From NCBI GenBank assembly GCA_900323505.1, contig OOIN01000038.1, positions 1 through 64,000 of the forward strand: a DNA stretch of 64,000 nt, in the 5' to 3' direction. This document shows positions 36,989-46,143 of this stretch, piece after piece. The stretch is from Ustilago trichophora. Its lineage: Eukaryota > Basidiomycota > Ustilaginomycetes > Ustilaginales > Ustilaginaceae. Every line of letters begins with the position of its first letter. Within the stretch, counting starts at the first letter, position 1. Position numbers and translations under genes: made by a program. The notes under the pieces were generated by a model, which was given only the letters and a program-made list of their open reading frames with translations, was not told where the DNA came from and did no database searches.

Positions 36989-37470
36989 GGTGGGATTGTA
37001 CCGATCCTGAATGATGGATGAGAGTAGTATGGGTGTTGGAAGTGATGAAGGAGAGGGAGGGAGTGAATCGAAGAAGGTGGTCTAATAACCGTGACCGTGC
37101 GCGACTGTATGAGAAGAAAGGGTTCGGTTGGAAGAATTCAAAGCTTTCGAGCACTTTCCACCGCTTCTACGCCGCTGCGTGTCTCGCTGCGCCCTTCATT
37201 TTGCGCAAAAAAAAAAACCTAAAGAGTGTAACCTTGTCCGCCCTGACACCTTACGCGTTTTTTTTTTTTTGCGCCGCACAAAGCTTCTTCCTTGACCCTC
37301 CCTCCAAGCTATCAAGATGTCGCTTTGCGTCCCATTCCAACTTTCTCTCTTCATTCGCACCGTCCTGTACGTAAAGCACTTTTCATTTCTCAAAGCTTTA
37401 TACAGAAAACCAAGCATGGTGTAAAGTCGAGCAGAAGTTGGCCATTTCGACCGCCAAACTTTTGTGCGCC
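36989..37470. other. Intergenic with A/T inverted repeat
   Basis: Lies between CPR6 (5' end) and the RdRP (3' end). GCGC followed by 11 A at 37203-37217 and 13 T followed by GCGC at 37258-37274 form a 15-bp inverted repeat with a 40-base loop. A 35-codon ORF starts at 37318 on the plus strand, but it has no supporting features. Confidence 0.5.
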
Positions 37471-40400
37471 TCAAAACAGCCTCCCATGACTCAAATGATC
37501 TTCAATCACCTCCAACAGGCATCCTAGCGCAATGACTGCAAACGTGTTGCCTCCAAAATGCCTCGTACTGACCTCGGACGCACCCAGATAGCATGCCGAG
37601 TAGAGATACCGCAGCTCTTTGCGCCGTTTCCGCCTTGCAAGCTCTGCCTCGCTCATCCGACCTGAATAGTGCCAATCGGAATCGAGGTCGTCGTCGGAAT
37701 CGTACAGCAGTTGGTACAGCTCTGGGTCTGTGGTTGCGACTGCTCGATTCTTCCTCCTTTGCTGCTGATTCTTGTTGGAGCCCTTGGCTTTGGCTTTACC
37801 ATTGCCATTGCCATTGCCATTGCCGTTGGGCTGGTTTGGTTGTCTCTGGTTGTTTGCAGCATTGCGCGAAGAAGAAGCGGCAGAGTTCGAGGTCGAAGCA
37901 AAATCACCACGTTCAACAGACTCGTTGATCGCATGCTTTATCGAAAGATGCTTCAGATGCTCGTTGAGATCAAATCCACCTTCGTCATCCGACCACGGCG
38001 AAGGCGTACTATCCGGTCTCTCCCTCAACACCACCCTCTCTCCATCTACCACAACAATCTTTGCCCTCGCCTTGACCAGCGGAGGCTGAATCACCTGTGC
38101 ATACCCTGTAAAATGCATCGCTTCCGGCGCTTCTTTTCCCGGCATCCCCTTTGCCTTCTGATTCGCCTTCCTTCCACTTACCTCGCCTTTCTCAGCCTCG
38201 ATCGTCGAGCTCTCCACAGTCTCATCCCCCGCAATGAGCCGCAGCTGCGCCCGTAGGATAGGGAACAACTCGGCCGTACTCGCCGTCAACCTCTCTTGCC
38301 TTCGCTTGAGCTGTTTTGCTTTGGTAGCCATGACTTGGGTTCCGACGAGGATCTCTTCTTCGCTAAGCCACTCTGTTTCCGTACGGCTTTCAGGAATCCA
38401 CGCCGCCAACCGGCTCAAGTGATAGACAAAGGACGAGAGTAGCGGTCGGAAATGCGCTTGCATCTGGACTAGCCGTAGACCTTCTGGCATGATTTGCGGG
38501 TACTTTTGCGCCAAGAGCGTCAAGATGGAGAGGATGTCGTCCGATTTACCGGGTTGTTTGAGAATCAAAGATAGTGCAGAGGCTTTTCCCTCGCCGCGGG
38601 CCCATGCAGGCGTGCTGCCATGGGGCGTATCCGTATGTTGTTCTGGGATCGCCCTAAACAGCCTACCCAGCGCCCTCGTACTAGGATAGATTCCTGGACC
38701 AGCAGGTCGCTGCGCCAAAAAGTCCGGTCGAGACGAGCCAAACGGAGGCATCGGAACATCCTTCCTATGCACCGCCTGACCCGTCTTTCTATAATCCACC
38801 GCCTTGGCGTGCAGCTGTGCCAGCTTGACACAGTCCGGATCCATCGAATGCAACTCGCTCTTATCCGCAATGTGCAGATGGAAAGTAGACACCAATCCGA
38901 CCTGATCGTTGATCACATAGTCGACAAAGAAGTCGGCCAAGTCTTCGAAAGTGCATGGTCGAGCCAGACTGCGAGGAGCGACATTCTTGTACTGTCCTGG
39001 TGACTCGCTTCGTTTGGGGAAAAGCCTTTCGTCTTCGCAGAGGAGATACTCGTCACCGTCCAGATCTCCTCCGCTGAGCATGGATTGGAGAGGACGACCG
39101 GCGGGCACTTTGCTAAAGACGACGACGTTGCGGAGTTGTCGTAAAGGGTGTGTGTGAGGCGGTACCACAGCGGTTACGACGCGAACATCGCCAGGGTGGA
39201 TGGTGGGGCTGCGTCCGATCATTACTCGACCTTGGAGGACTCTGAATGATCCATCCGGTTTGTCGTTGACCTGGGCAAAGATCTCCCCCTTCCCCAGGAA
39301 TCCAAATTCATCTACAACACCGATCAAAGTACACCCTTCAACCGGAATCCTCGCCTTGCGCTTCAGATCCCCCAACGCAGCAGCAATGACAATCGTACAC
39401 AATCGGTTCAAGATCCCATCTCCGTCCAGCTTATCCGGTGTTACCCCTACCAAGCTATCCAACCTTCGAAACAGCTTATGAACCTCTGCCGTGTCACTGA
39501 GCGCAAAGGAGCCCATCAGCTGCGATGCCCGTTTGAAATCTTTGCGTGCCAGCTGCGTGCTTTCCACCGCCTTGTTCTGCAGCGACAGAAACACCTCTGC
39601 CGGTACACCGAGGTCTTCGAGTGCGTTGATCAGCGGTCGATTGAGTCTTGCCGGCAGTGGGGAGAAGGACGTAGCTGCAACCTCCAAATCTCGATGTTTG
39701 GGAGCAGAGAACTTGATCATGCTATGTCGCACCTTCATCACCTTGCCCTTCAACCTTGGGTTTACGCAGAGCACACCTTTGGCACCACCGCATCGGAACT
39801 GGATCGCACTGGGAATGCGCGATGGATTCTCCTGCGAAAGCTGCCACTCTCGTCGCATGTTTTTGACCGTGCAGAGTTCGCGCCAAATATCGTTGAGCAG
39901 CGGTCGGCTGATCTCGCCTACTCCGTCGGTGAGAAGGTATCGTTTGCCGTTCGTACCGGGTATCTGTGCGTCGCTGTATTCATCATCGACAATTTTGATC
40001 CAGTCGTCGCTGACCTTGATGGTCGAAGAGGTGGCACTGAACGCCTGGGAGAGACGAGCGCCAAATCGAGCCGGTTGCGATTCGACCTGTCTAAAGTTGC
40101 CCAGAGACTGACGGATACGCTCGGCATCCCACAACCTGCCCTCTTTGTCCGTGAATGCAGTGACAAACCAGCAGTGGTGACTGCCCAACCCCGAACCGGA
40201 CCAAGCGAGCGCTTCGAACTTTCGCCCTGCGATGGCGATACCGTACTTGAGCGGATCGCCGATGCGTTCCCGGACAAACGACTCGCTGTCGATCCCATTC
40301 AAATCGTGACGCGAGACGGGGAAGCGGTCGCCATCCTCATCTGCAAAAGCAACGCGGATGAAGTGGCTACCAAATTCGGGAAACAGACGCAGCACCCGAT

Positions 40401-41844
40401 TCGAGGCATCCATAAACGGTCCCTCGAGCAGCACCCTTGTGGGCGTAATCGTGACGTGGTAGACCTGAGCAGTGGCAGGAGAGACCATCTGCGCATGATC
40501 CAATGGATCGGCCTCCATCGCATCTTGGCGTCGCAATCGCTGTTCCTCCACCTCGATCCGCTGCTGTAACTTGCCCTTTCCCAAGAGGCACTTTGTACCC
40601 CGGTCTCGCACCTGCACCTGTCGCGATGTGGTGGCTAGACTCTCCAACACCCTCGCCGCAAACTCTACACTGTAGCACTTGATCAACCGTCTCGTATTCG
40701 ACTTGAGAATTTCCAGCACCGTCGGCGAGTACAATCCATTCCGGAGAAGCTTATCAAACTGATACGCCACGCGGATGTCGATGTTGGCACAAAACTGACC
40801 GGCAGCTTCGAAAAATTCGGGATCGATCAAGTTCCTTCTCACAATGTTCCTCGGATCTCTTCTCGGATTGCCGGCTCTCTTCAGGAATGGCCTAGCTTCC
40901 AAACAGAACCAGTCGAGATCGCGAGGGGTGACGAAGCAGACTCGGAAATGGCAGCCAATGTGGGCTATGCGGTAGCGATGACGATGGCGAATCAGCACCT
41001 CGCGATCGGTGTGGTTGATGAAATCAAAGATGGAACTGTTGCGACCTTGACGGATGAACGTGGCGGGATCTTCGAGTTCGAAGAGCAAGGCGTTGTGGTT
41101 GTGATTGATGGACCAGCTGACAATGTTGTTGAAAAAGATACGGATCGAGTTATCCTTGTCGCCAAAGTAGAGGGTTTGGCTCTTGATATCGAAGCCCGAC
41201 GGCAGGGGAACGGGCGGAGAGTCATGATCTTCAATCGAGAAATCTCCATTCTCGCAGATGACTCCAAATTCGATGGTCCACCATGCACCGTCACTGCGTA
41301 CCGGTTCGAGCCGTTTCGTGCTGTTGTTGCCGGTCGTCTTTGTCCGCACGAGACTGTTCCTGTGCGCAATGTCCGGGGGGATGGGACTAAGCGCTGCGCC
41401 ACCAACCCTCAGCACTTCGTCCTCCCCACCTGGACTGTTGGACCCGCTCCCACCTTCCACATCCGATTCCCCCTTCAACCTCCTCTGCCTCGTCTGCCAA
41501 TCCTCATACGGATGGTGCAGCAGATCATAAATCACGCCTTCATGTCCGAACCCATTCGGGATCATCTTCAACGTGTTGTACCTGCCATCACGAACAATGT
41601 TGAGCGCTCGGCCCGTTTTGCCCGTGTAGCACTGTAAGAAAGCTGAGGCAGTGGAAGTTTCGGCGATAGTCAAGAATGCATGGCCCTTGTGGCGGTTACG
41701 GCCAGTTTTGGGTAGGAGCAGACGGAAGTTGGTAAGCCCTTGACCGGGAAGACGGACGGGAGGGGTGTGAAGGGCGGATGCGATGCCTTTGTAGAGATCC
41801 TCTTCGGTTACCCAAGGATCTATTTGTTGGACGAGGACTTCCAT
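37471..41844 (-). CDS. RNA-dependent RNA polymerase (RNAi type)
   Basis: 1457 residues in one exon. An RRM-like fold lies at the N-terminus (MEVLVQQIDPWVTEEDLYKGI...GHAFLTI, residues ~1-105). The RdRP core covers about 440-1100. It contains YLLTDGVGEIS, IQFRCGGAKGVLCVNP, LIGVVDEFGFLGKGEIFAQV, GRSPTIHPGDVR (about 875-887) and LRNVVVFSKVPAGRPLQSMLSGG. The catalytic motif follows, Asp927-Leu-Asp929-Gly-Asp931, the DxDGD of double-barrel eukaryotic RdRPs. The enzyme copies single-stranded RNA into dsRNA for Dicer in RNA silencing. All recognisable motifs are intact and the C-terminus is basic, with NGNGNGNGKAK repeats. No Dicer or Argonaute is in this window. U. maydis is known to lack this pathway while U. 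hordei and Sporisorium reilianum keep it. Confidence 0.95.
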   Translation of the reverse strand: MEVLVQQIDPWVTEEDLYKGIASALHTPPVRLPGQGLTNFRLLLPKTGRNRHKGHAFLTIAETSTASAFLQCYTGKTGRALNIVRDGRYNTLKMIPNGFGHEGVIYDLLHHPYEDWQTRQRRLKGESDVEGGSGSNSPGGEDEVLRVGGAALSPIPPDIAHRNSLVRTKTTGNNSTKRLEPVRSDGAWWTIEFGVICENGDFSIEDHDSPPVPLPSGFDIKSQTLYFGDKDNSIRIFFNNIVSWSINHNHNALLFELEDPATFIRQGRNSSIFDFINHTDREVLIRHRHRYRIAHIGCHFRVCFVTPRDLDWFCLEARPFLKRAGNPRRDPRNIVRRNLIDPEFFEAAGQFCANIDIRVAYQFDKLLRNGLYSPTVLEILKSNTRRLIKCYSVEFAARVLESLATTSRQVQVRDRGTKCLLGKGKLQQRIEVEEQRLRRQDAMEADPLDHAQMVSPATAQVYHVTITPTRVLLEGPFMDASNRVLRLFPEFGSHFIRVAFADEDGDRFPVSRHDLNGIDSESFVRERIGDPLKYGIAIAGRKFEALAWSGSGLGSHHCWFVTAFTDKEGRLWDAERIRQSLGNFRQVESQPARFGARLSQAFSATSSTIKVSDDWIKIVDDEYSDAQIPGTNGKRYLLTDGVGEISRPLLNDIWRELCTVKNMRREWQLSQENPSRIPSAIQFRCGGAKGVLCVNPRLKGKVMKVRHSMIKFSAPKHRDLEVAATSFSPLPARLNRPLINALEDLGVPAEVFLSLQNKAVESTQLARKDFKRASQLMGSFALSDTAEVHKLFRRLDSLVGVTPDKLDGDGILNRLCTIVIAAALGDLKRKARIPVEGCTLIGVVDEFGFLGKGEIFAQVNDKPDGSFRVLQGRVMIGRSPTIHPGDVRVVTAVVPPHTHPLRQLRNVVVFSKVPAGRPLQSMLSGGDLDGDEYLLCEDERLFPKRSESPGQYKNVAPRSLARPCTFEDLADFFVDYVINDQVGLVSTFHLHIADKSELHSMDPDCVKLAQLHAKAVDYRKTGQAVHRKDVPMPPFGSSRPDFLAQRPAGPGIYPSTRALGRLFRAIPEQHTDTPHGSTPAWARGEGKASALSLILKQPGKSDDILSILTLLAQKYPQIMPEGLRLVQMQAHFRPLLSSFVYHLSRLAAWIPESRTETEWLSEEEILVGTQVMATKAKQLKRRQERLTASTAELFPILRAQLRLIAGDETVESSTIEAEKGEVSGRKANQKAKGMPGKEAPEAMHFTGYAQVIQPPLVKARAKIVVVDGERVVLRERPDSTPSPWSDDEGGFDLNEHLKHLSIKHAINESVERGDFASTSNSAASSSRNAANNQRQPNQPNGNGNGNGNGKAKAKGSNKNQQQRRKNRAVATTDPELYQLLYDSDDDLDSDWHYSGRMSEAELARRKRRKELRYLYSACYLGASEVSTRHFGGNTFAVIALGCLLEVIEDHLSHGRLF

Positions 41845-42691
41845 GGTGAAGAAGCTTAGGAAGGGTGGTCACTGCCCGGCAGGAGTCGCTTGGCGGTGGC
41901 GGAGACGATCGGATGGGTTTGGCTGGGTGGTAGGAGAAGCACGTGCTCGGTTTCTCAGTCGAGATAAAGGTGTTATCTGTGTAAGAAGATGTTGTTCTAT
42001 GGCTGCAGCAGTCGATGCGAGAGACGAAGCAAAACAACGACTCTACAGAGAAGTAGCGATAACCATGATGCGATGCGATCCGTTTCGACGTGTAGCACTT
42101 CCTAGAAGTATTCGTGCATGATCCCAAAAAGTCTATGTTGCGCGGAAGAAGAGTCCGTTGCCTGAGCCTCAGCCTAAGCGATATGAAGCGCAGTAGTCGG
42201 TGCGCTGCAGCGAGAGTACCCTAAACCTTGAAAGTCGCACCAGCGTCACGACCAGCGCAACGGGATAAAAAGTTCAATGTGATGGAAGAGAGAAGAAAGC
42301 GGGACGCATATGCAGCCACTACCGTGCTTTCATCAAGAAGATTCCTTGTCACGATCGTCCTATCCTCCTATCCTGCACTTTACACGTGAACTTAGTTGAG
42401 CTGGCTCTCTGTCAAAACTTTAAATCTGCATCTTTTCAAAAAAAAAAATAGCTTTTCCGATATCCGGTCTCTGAAAGATGCAGGGTCCATCAGAACGCAC
42501 GGACAAAAATAAAGCTACCATCTTCATCTTGAACATGGCACCACAGCATTGAGCTTCGTCACACATGAACGCATCAGAGCGCAATTATATCCCATTCATC
42601 TCGGCAGCGAAGCACAACCGAAGATTAAGCTTTTGCGCATATGCAGTAGCAGCCAACCGACCTCATCTACAAATCATGTGGAGGAGCATCA
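41845..42691. other. Intergenic upstream of the RdRP
   Basis: Promoter region of the RdRP and 3' region of the MINDY gene. Only short ORFs, and an 11-A run near 42440. No other gene is recognised. Confidence 0.4.
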
Positions 42692-45655
42692 TCACATGAT
42701 GATGCAATCTTTGTCCTTGCCGTCCTTTGCCTTTTTCTTCTTGCCTTTTAGCTTGGCGGAATCTCCCTGTTTGTGACCGTATAGATCGTCTGCTACCTGT
42801 TGATGGACTGTATCCGTGCCATTCTCTACTTGCTCTGGACGGGCGATGTTGTTGATCGCGGGTGCAGAAGCGGGTGCAGAAACAGAAGGGCCGGCGGTAG
42901 AATCAGTGCGAGAAGAGTTCTTGATGAACGAAGAGAATCTCGTCTTTTTCACCAGCTTCCCTCCTCCAGCAGCAGCAGCTGCTGCTGCTGCTGCATTGGG
43001 ATCGCCATAGTGAGGCGGATCAACAAGCTCCACCCTCCACACGCCGCGCAGCGAGTTGCAGAGCCAGATGTAGGCTGATCCTTCCTTCACTCGATGCATC
43101 AGGTAATCCACTTCTACATCTTCCTCCTCAACGATACCCGTGCTGACCATCCAGTGACGCAGCAGGCCGTCGATCATACCTGTCGAAGTGCGGGGTGTGA
43201 TGAAGCGCGACTTGCCTCCACCAGGTGGCAGAAGCTCCAGCACCACGTTGGCCAAACTCGTCTCGGTCACAAGCCTCGTCGATTGAGATGAAGCACTGGC
43301 GCCTTCCAGCGTATCCATCTGCTCGTCGTTCCAGAGAATGACATCGAAGCATCTGCGATCCGTGTCGCGAACGCCACTGAGAACGCTTGGATCTGCACCC
43401 ACCCGCTGTTTGGCTGCCTCGTAGAATCCACGTGCGTCCGTCTTGTTGAACACGAGGGGCTCCAGATCCATCGTACGAACGCGTGTGGGCATGTAGTCGA
43501 GTCGGACGCTCGGCAATCGTGCGGCTTCGGCACCATCGTCGAGCGTGCTGGGGAAAGGAGTGATGTTGCGGTGCGTGACGCGAATCAGGCCATCCTTGCC
43601 GATCGCCACTCGGATGCCCTTGACCTCTCCTTGAGCGGCAGCATCCGTCGACGATGCCAGACTTGACTCAATGGCATCCAGAATGCGCTCCGAATCAAGC
43701 GATCGTTCCTGCTCGAGCACCGGCATCGACCAGACCCTCGAATAAGCCCGACACATGGCACCTGCCGAAGTCTTGAGTCGCTCCAAATGCTGTGCCAAAA
43801 GTGGAATGTGTTTGTACAATCGATGCGGTGCGTTGGCTGTGGCATTAGTGTTTAAGAACGGATTCGTCGAGATGGGCGCCGGAGCAGGGACTCCGACTGG
43901 AATGTTGTCAGCAGCACTGAGGAAAGGGTTGGTGGTCGTGGTTGCGGGTACAGCCGTGTTGCTCGCCCCTGTCTGTCCAATCGACAATCGTTGCAATTTG
44001 CCCAACAGCTCCTCGTGCTCCTCACGCAGTCTGGCCGGGATCAAGCTCGACACAACCAGTGCATCGCCCTCTTCCATGCGCGCTTCCGCTTCGTATCGCA
44101 TGGTGGTAAAGACCTCCTTCGGGGTTTCAAACATTGGCTGCGGACCAGTCCCCGTCAGCCCATATGACGGCATACGAGCTTGACTTTGTCTCGATCCAGC
44201 TTGATTTCCACTCTGCGACCTTCTGTTCCTCCTCTGCTGGTGCCTCTCCAGCCGATCCTGGTCGTTCTGGTAGATCTGCATCGCCAGTGCATAGTCGGCA
44301 TCCTCGTTCTGCTGGAAACCGGCCCCGCCTTCTCCAGCCAACCCATCGGCATCCCTTCCTACGTAATCTCCTTGACGCAGCGTCGACTTGTGGAACTTGC
44401 CATCGTAGAACTCGCTACTCGCGCCGTCCACATCCACCAAGCTCTCCCAAACAATCTCGTCCTCCATCAAAAAGCTCGAGTCGGTAGCGAGCGTGAATAG
44501 CGTCGGCCGAGCTGCACCCTCCTCAACACCTTCGTGCGGCAACCTTCTGTAGAGCACCGAAAGATGCGAGTTGCGGAAGAGCGCCACTGGCTGCCCCGCA
44601 GGAATCTCCTGAGCGAGAACAAAGAGACCGTGGTAGGTGAGCTGAGTGGATTGAGTGTCGAGGAAAGACTGCAGGACCAGGGCTTGGCGGACGGTAGCGC
44701 GCTGTTCGTCGGTCCAGGCTTGACGTTCAGGTTGCTTGCCGTTCGAGGTTGGGGATTCGCTGGCGAGTCTAGCTGCCAGAGCGCCGACTCCACGATCACG
44801 CACAACGGCGCCATCTGCCACATCGTCACCGCGAACCACAATGTCGGTAGCTTTGTTGTAGCTTCCAGCTGCTTGTACTGCTTGGTGCGTCTCTGCATCC
44901 GCTGGGTCGGGCAGCCATCCGTGTACGAGTTGAACACCGCACAATCTAAACAGCGCCAACTCCCCCGCGCCTCCATCCGACCCTGCAGAAGCAGCAAAGG
45001 AAGTGATCGAGTCGAAGCCTACATCCACATCCAGCCCGTACTGTGTTCGAGGCAGTGTGCTCAGCGCAGCCTCTAGCCCCTCACCCTCTGCTCCGCTGCT
45101 GGCTTTGGTGAGAAGATTCTCTGCAATCAGCTGTGAGAGGTACGAGTAGCTCACAACGGGCCTATCGGGAGGAGTGATCTCGAGCTCGCCTCGTAGCAGC
45201 AGAATGTTGCAAAGGGCGATGAGCGAACACGGGCCATTCTGGTTCTGCGTGATGATCTTGCACTCTCTCCCTTGCCAATAGATGTCCTTGAGCGACCACT
45301 GCGCCTCTTCGTTTCCGGGCCCGTTACGATGACCGACTCCGCTCTCGGCCTGAGTTGATGGTGGAGAGTTGGACGAGGAAGCAGTGGGCCTCATCGGTGC
45401 CGAGCTTTGCGTGCGAGGTGGTGGTTGGGAAGGTGGTTGATACGTTGGTCCTGGTTCGTTTGTTGGACTGCGACGATTGCGACGAGAATGATTTGGATAG
45501 TGAGTGTGTCCAGTATGATGATGGTGGTGGTGGTTTCCAGAGGCAGCGGCAGCCGAGGCAGCAGCAGCAGCAGCGCCACCATCAAACCCACCGCCTCCGC
45601 CAAAGAACCCACCTCCACCACCACCACCACCTCCGCCGCCGCCGCCGTCCGCCAT
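42692..45655 (-). CDS. MIY1: MINDY-family deubiquitinase with C-terminal CaaX box
   Basis: 987 residues. A poly-Gly/Ala/His N-terminus (~1-55) precedes the MINDY catalytic domain (~115-410). The domain shows WSLKDIYWQGRECKIITQNQNGPCSLIALCNILLL, with the oxyanion Gln and catalytic Cys143 in QNQNGPCSL and His364 in FRNSHLSVLYR. MINDY enzymes trim K48-linked polyubiquitin. A second folded-looking region (~630-900) contains VRLDYMPTRVRTMDLEPLVFN and FDVILWNDEQMDTLEG; I do not recognise it. The last residues are KDKDCIIM: CIIM is a CaaX box (Met predicts farnesylation) next to lysines, so membrane attachment is likely. Confidence 0.88.
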   Translation of the reverse strand: MADGGGGGGGGGGGGGFFGGGGGFDGGAAAAAASAAAASGNHHHHHHTGHTHYPNHSRRNRRSPTNEPGPTYQPPSQPPPRTQSSAPMRPTASSSNSPPSTQAESGVGHRNGPGNEEAQWSLKDIYWQGRECKIITQNQNGPCSLIALCNILLLRGELEITPPDRPVVSYSYLSQLIAENLLTKASSGAEGEGLEAALSTLPRTQYGLDVDVGFDSITSFAASAGSDGGAGELALFRLCGVQLVHGWLPDPADAETHQAVQAAGSYNKATDIVVRGDDVADGAVVRDRGVGALAARLASESPTSNGKQPERQAWTDEQRATVRQALVLQSFLDTQSTQLTYHGLFVLAQEIPAGQPVALFRNSHLSVLYRRLPHEGVEEGAARPTLFTLATDSSFLMEDEIVWESLVDVDGASSEFYDGKFHKSTLRQGDYVGRDADGLAGEGGAGFQQNEDADYALAMQIYQNDQDRLERHQQRRNRRSQSGNQAGSRQSQARMPSYGLTGTGPQPMFETPKEVFTTMRYEAEARMEEGDALVVSSLIPARLREEHEELLGKLQRLSIGQTGASNTAVPATTTTNPFLSAADNIPVGVPAPAPISTNPFLNTNATANAPHRLYKHIPLLAQHLERLKTSAGAMCRAYSRVWSMPVLEQERSLDSERILDAIESSLASSTDAAAQGEVKGIRVAIGKDGLIRVTHRNITPFPSTLDDGAEAARLPSVRLDYMPTRVRTMDLEPLVFNKTDARGFYEAAKQRVGADPSVLSGVRDTDRRCFDVILWNDEQMDTLEGASASSQSTRLVTETSLANVVLELLPPGGGKSRFITPRTSTGMIDGLLRHWMVSTGIVEEEDVEVDYLMHRVKEGSAYIWLCNSLRGVWRVELVDPPHYGDPNAAAAAAAAAGGGKLVKKTRFSSFIKNSSRTDSTAGPSVSAPASAPAINNIARPEQVENGTDTVHQQVADDLYGHKQGDSAKLKGKKKKAKDGKDKDCIIM

Positions 45656-46143
45656 TGTTTCCGTTTCGACTGTGGTGCTTTTCGTTTGACACTGACTGTA
45701 CCAGTGTCAATCGACCGTACTCCTGGCGAAAGAAAAAAGAAATAATAATAATAGGATGTGTGGTATGTTGTGCGAGGGTTGTGGAAGTTGTGGTAAGGAG
45801 GGAAGCGAGATCTCGCGTACGAGGATGCAAGCAGGGTCTAAGCGGGTGGAGGTGCCGTGCCGGATTGTGGCTTGTGCGGCAGACACGCGTGTCATTCCGC
45901 ACAGCCTTTTCAAGAATCCCGCGTTTCATCACGTTAATGCTGTGCAGCTGAGCTTCTTGGCACTCTTCTCTTTTCAATTGAAATGCTCTTTCCGCCAAGA
46001 ACATCACACCTCCTGCACCGTTCTTACGGCTCTCCTTCTCCGAAGACATGCTCTCTGCCTCTTGTCAGCACACCACGCAGTCGTCTCGCACACAATCACA
46101 CAGCTTTTTATGGTGCAATAGTCCGTAACTCTGTTCAAACCCT
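45656..46143. other. Intergenic upstream of the MINDY gene
   Basis: 488 bp between two minus-strand genes. Holds a short AAT repeat (45740-45752) and nothing recognised as a gene. Confidence 0.4.

Noticed and set aside
37318..37425. 35-codon plus-strand ORF beginning MSLCVPFQLSLF, with a GTACGT donor-like word inside
   Set aside because: Very short, no recognisable family, and any downstream exon would lie in the RdRP 3' end with immediate stops.
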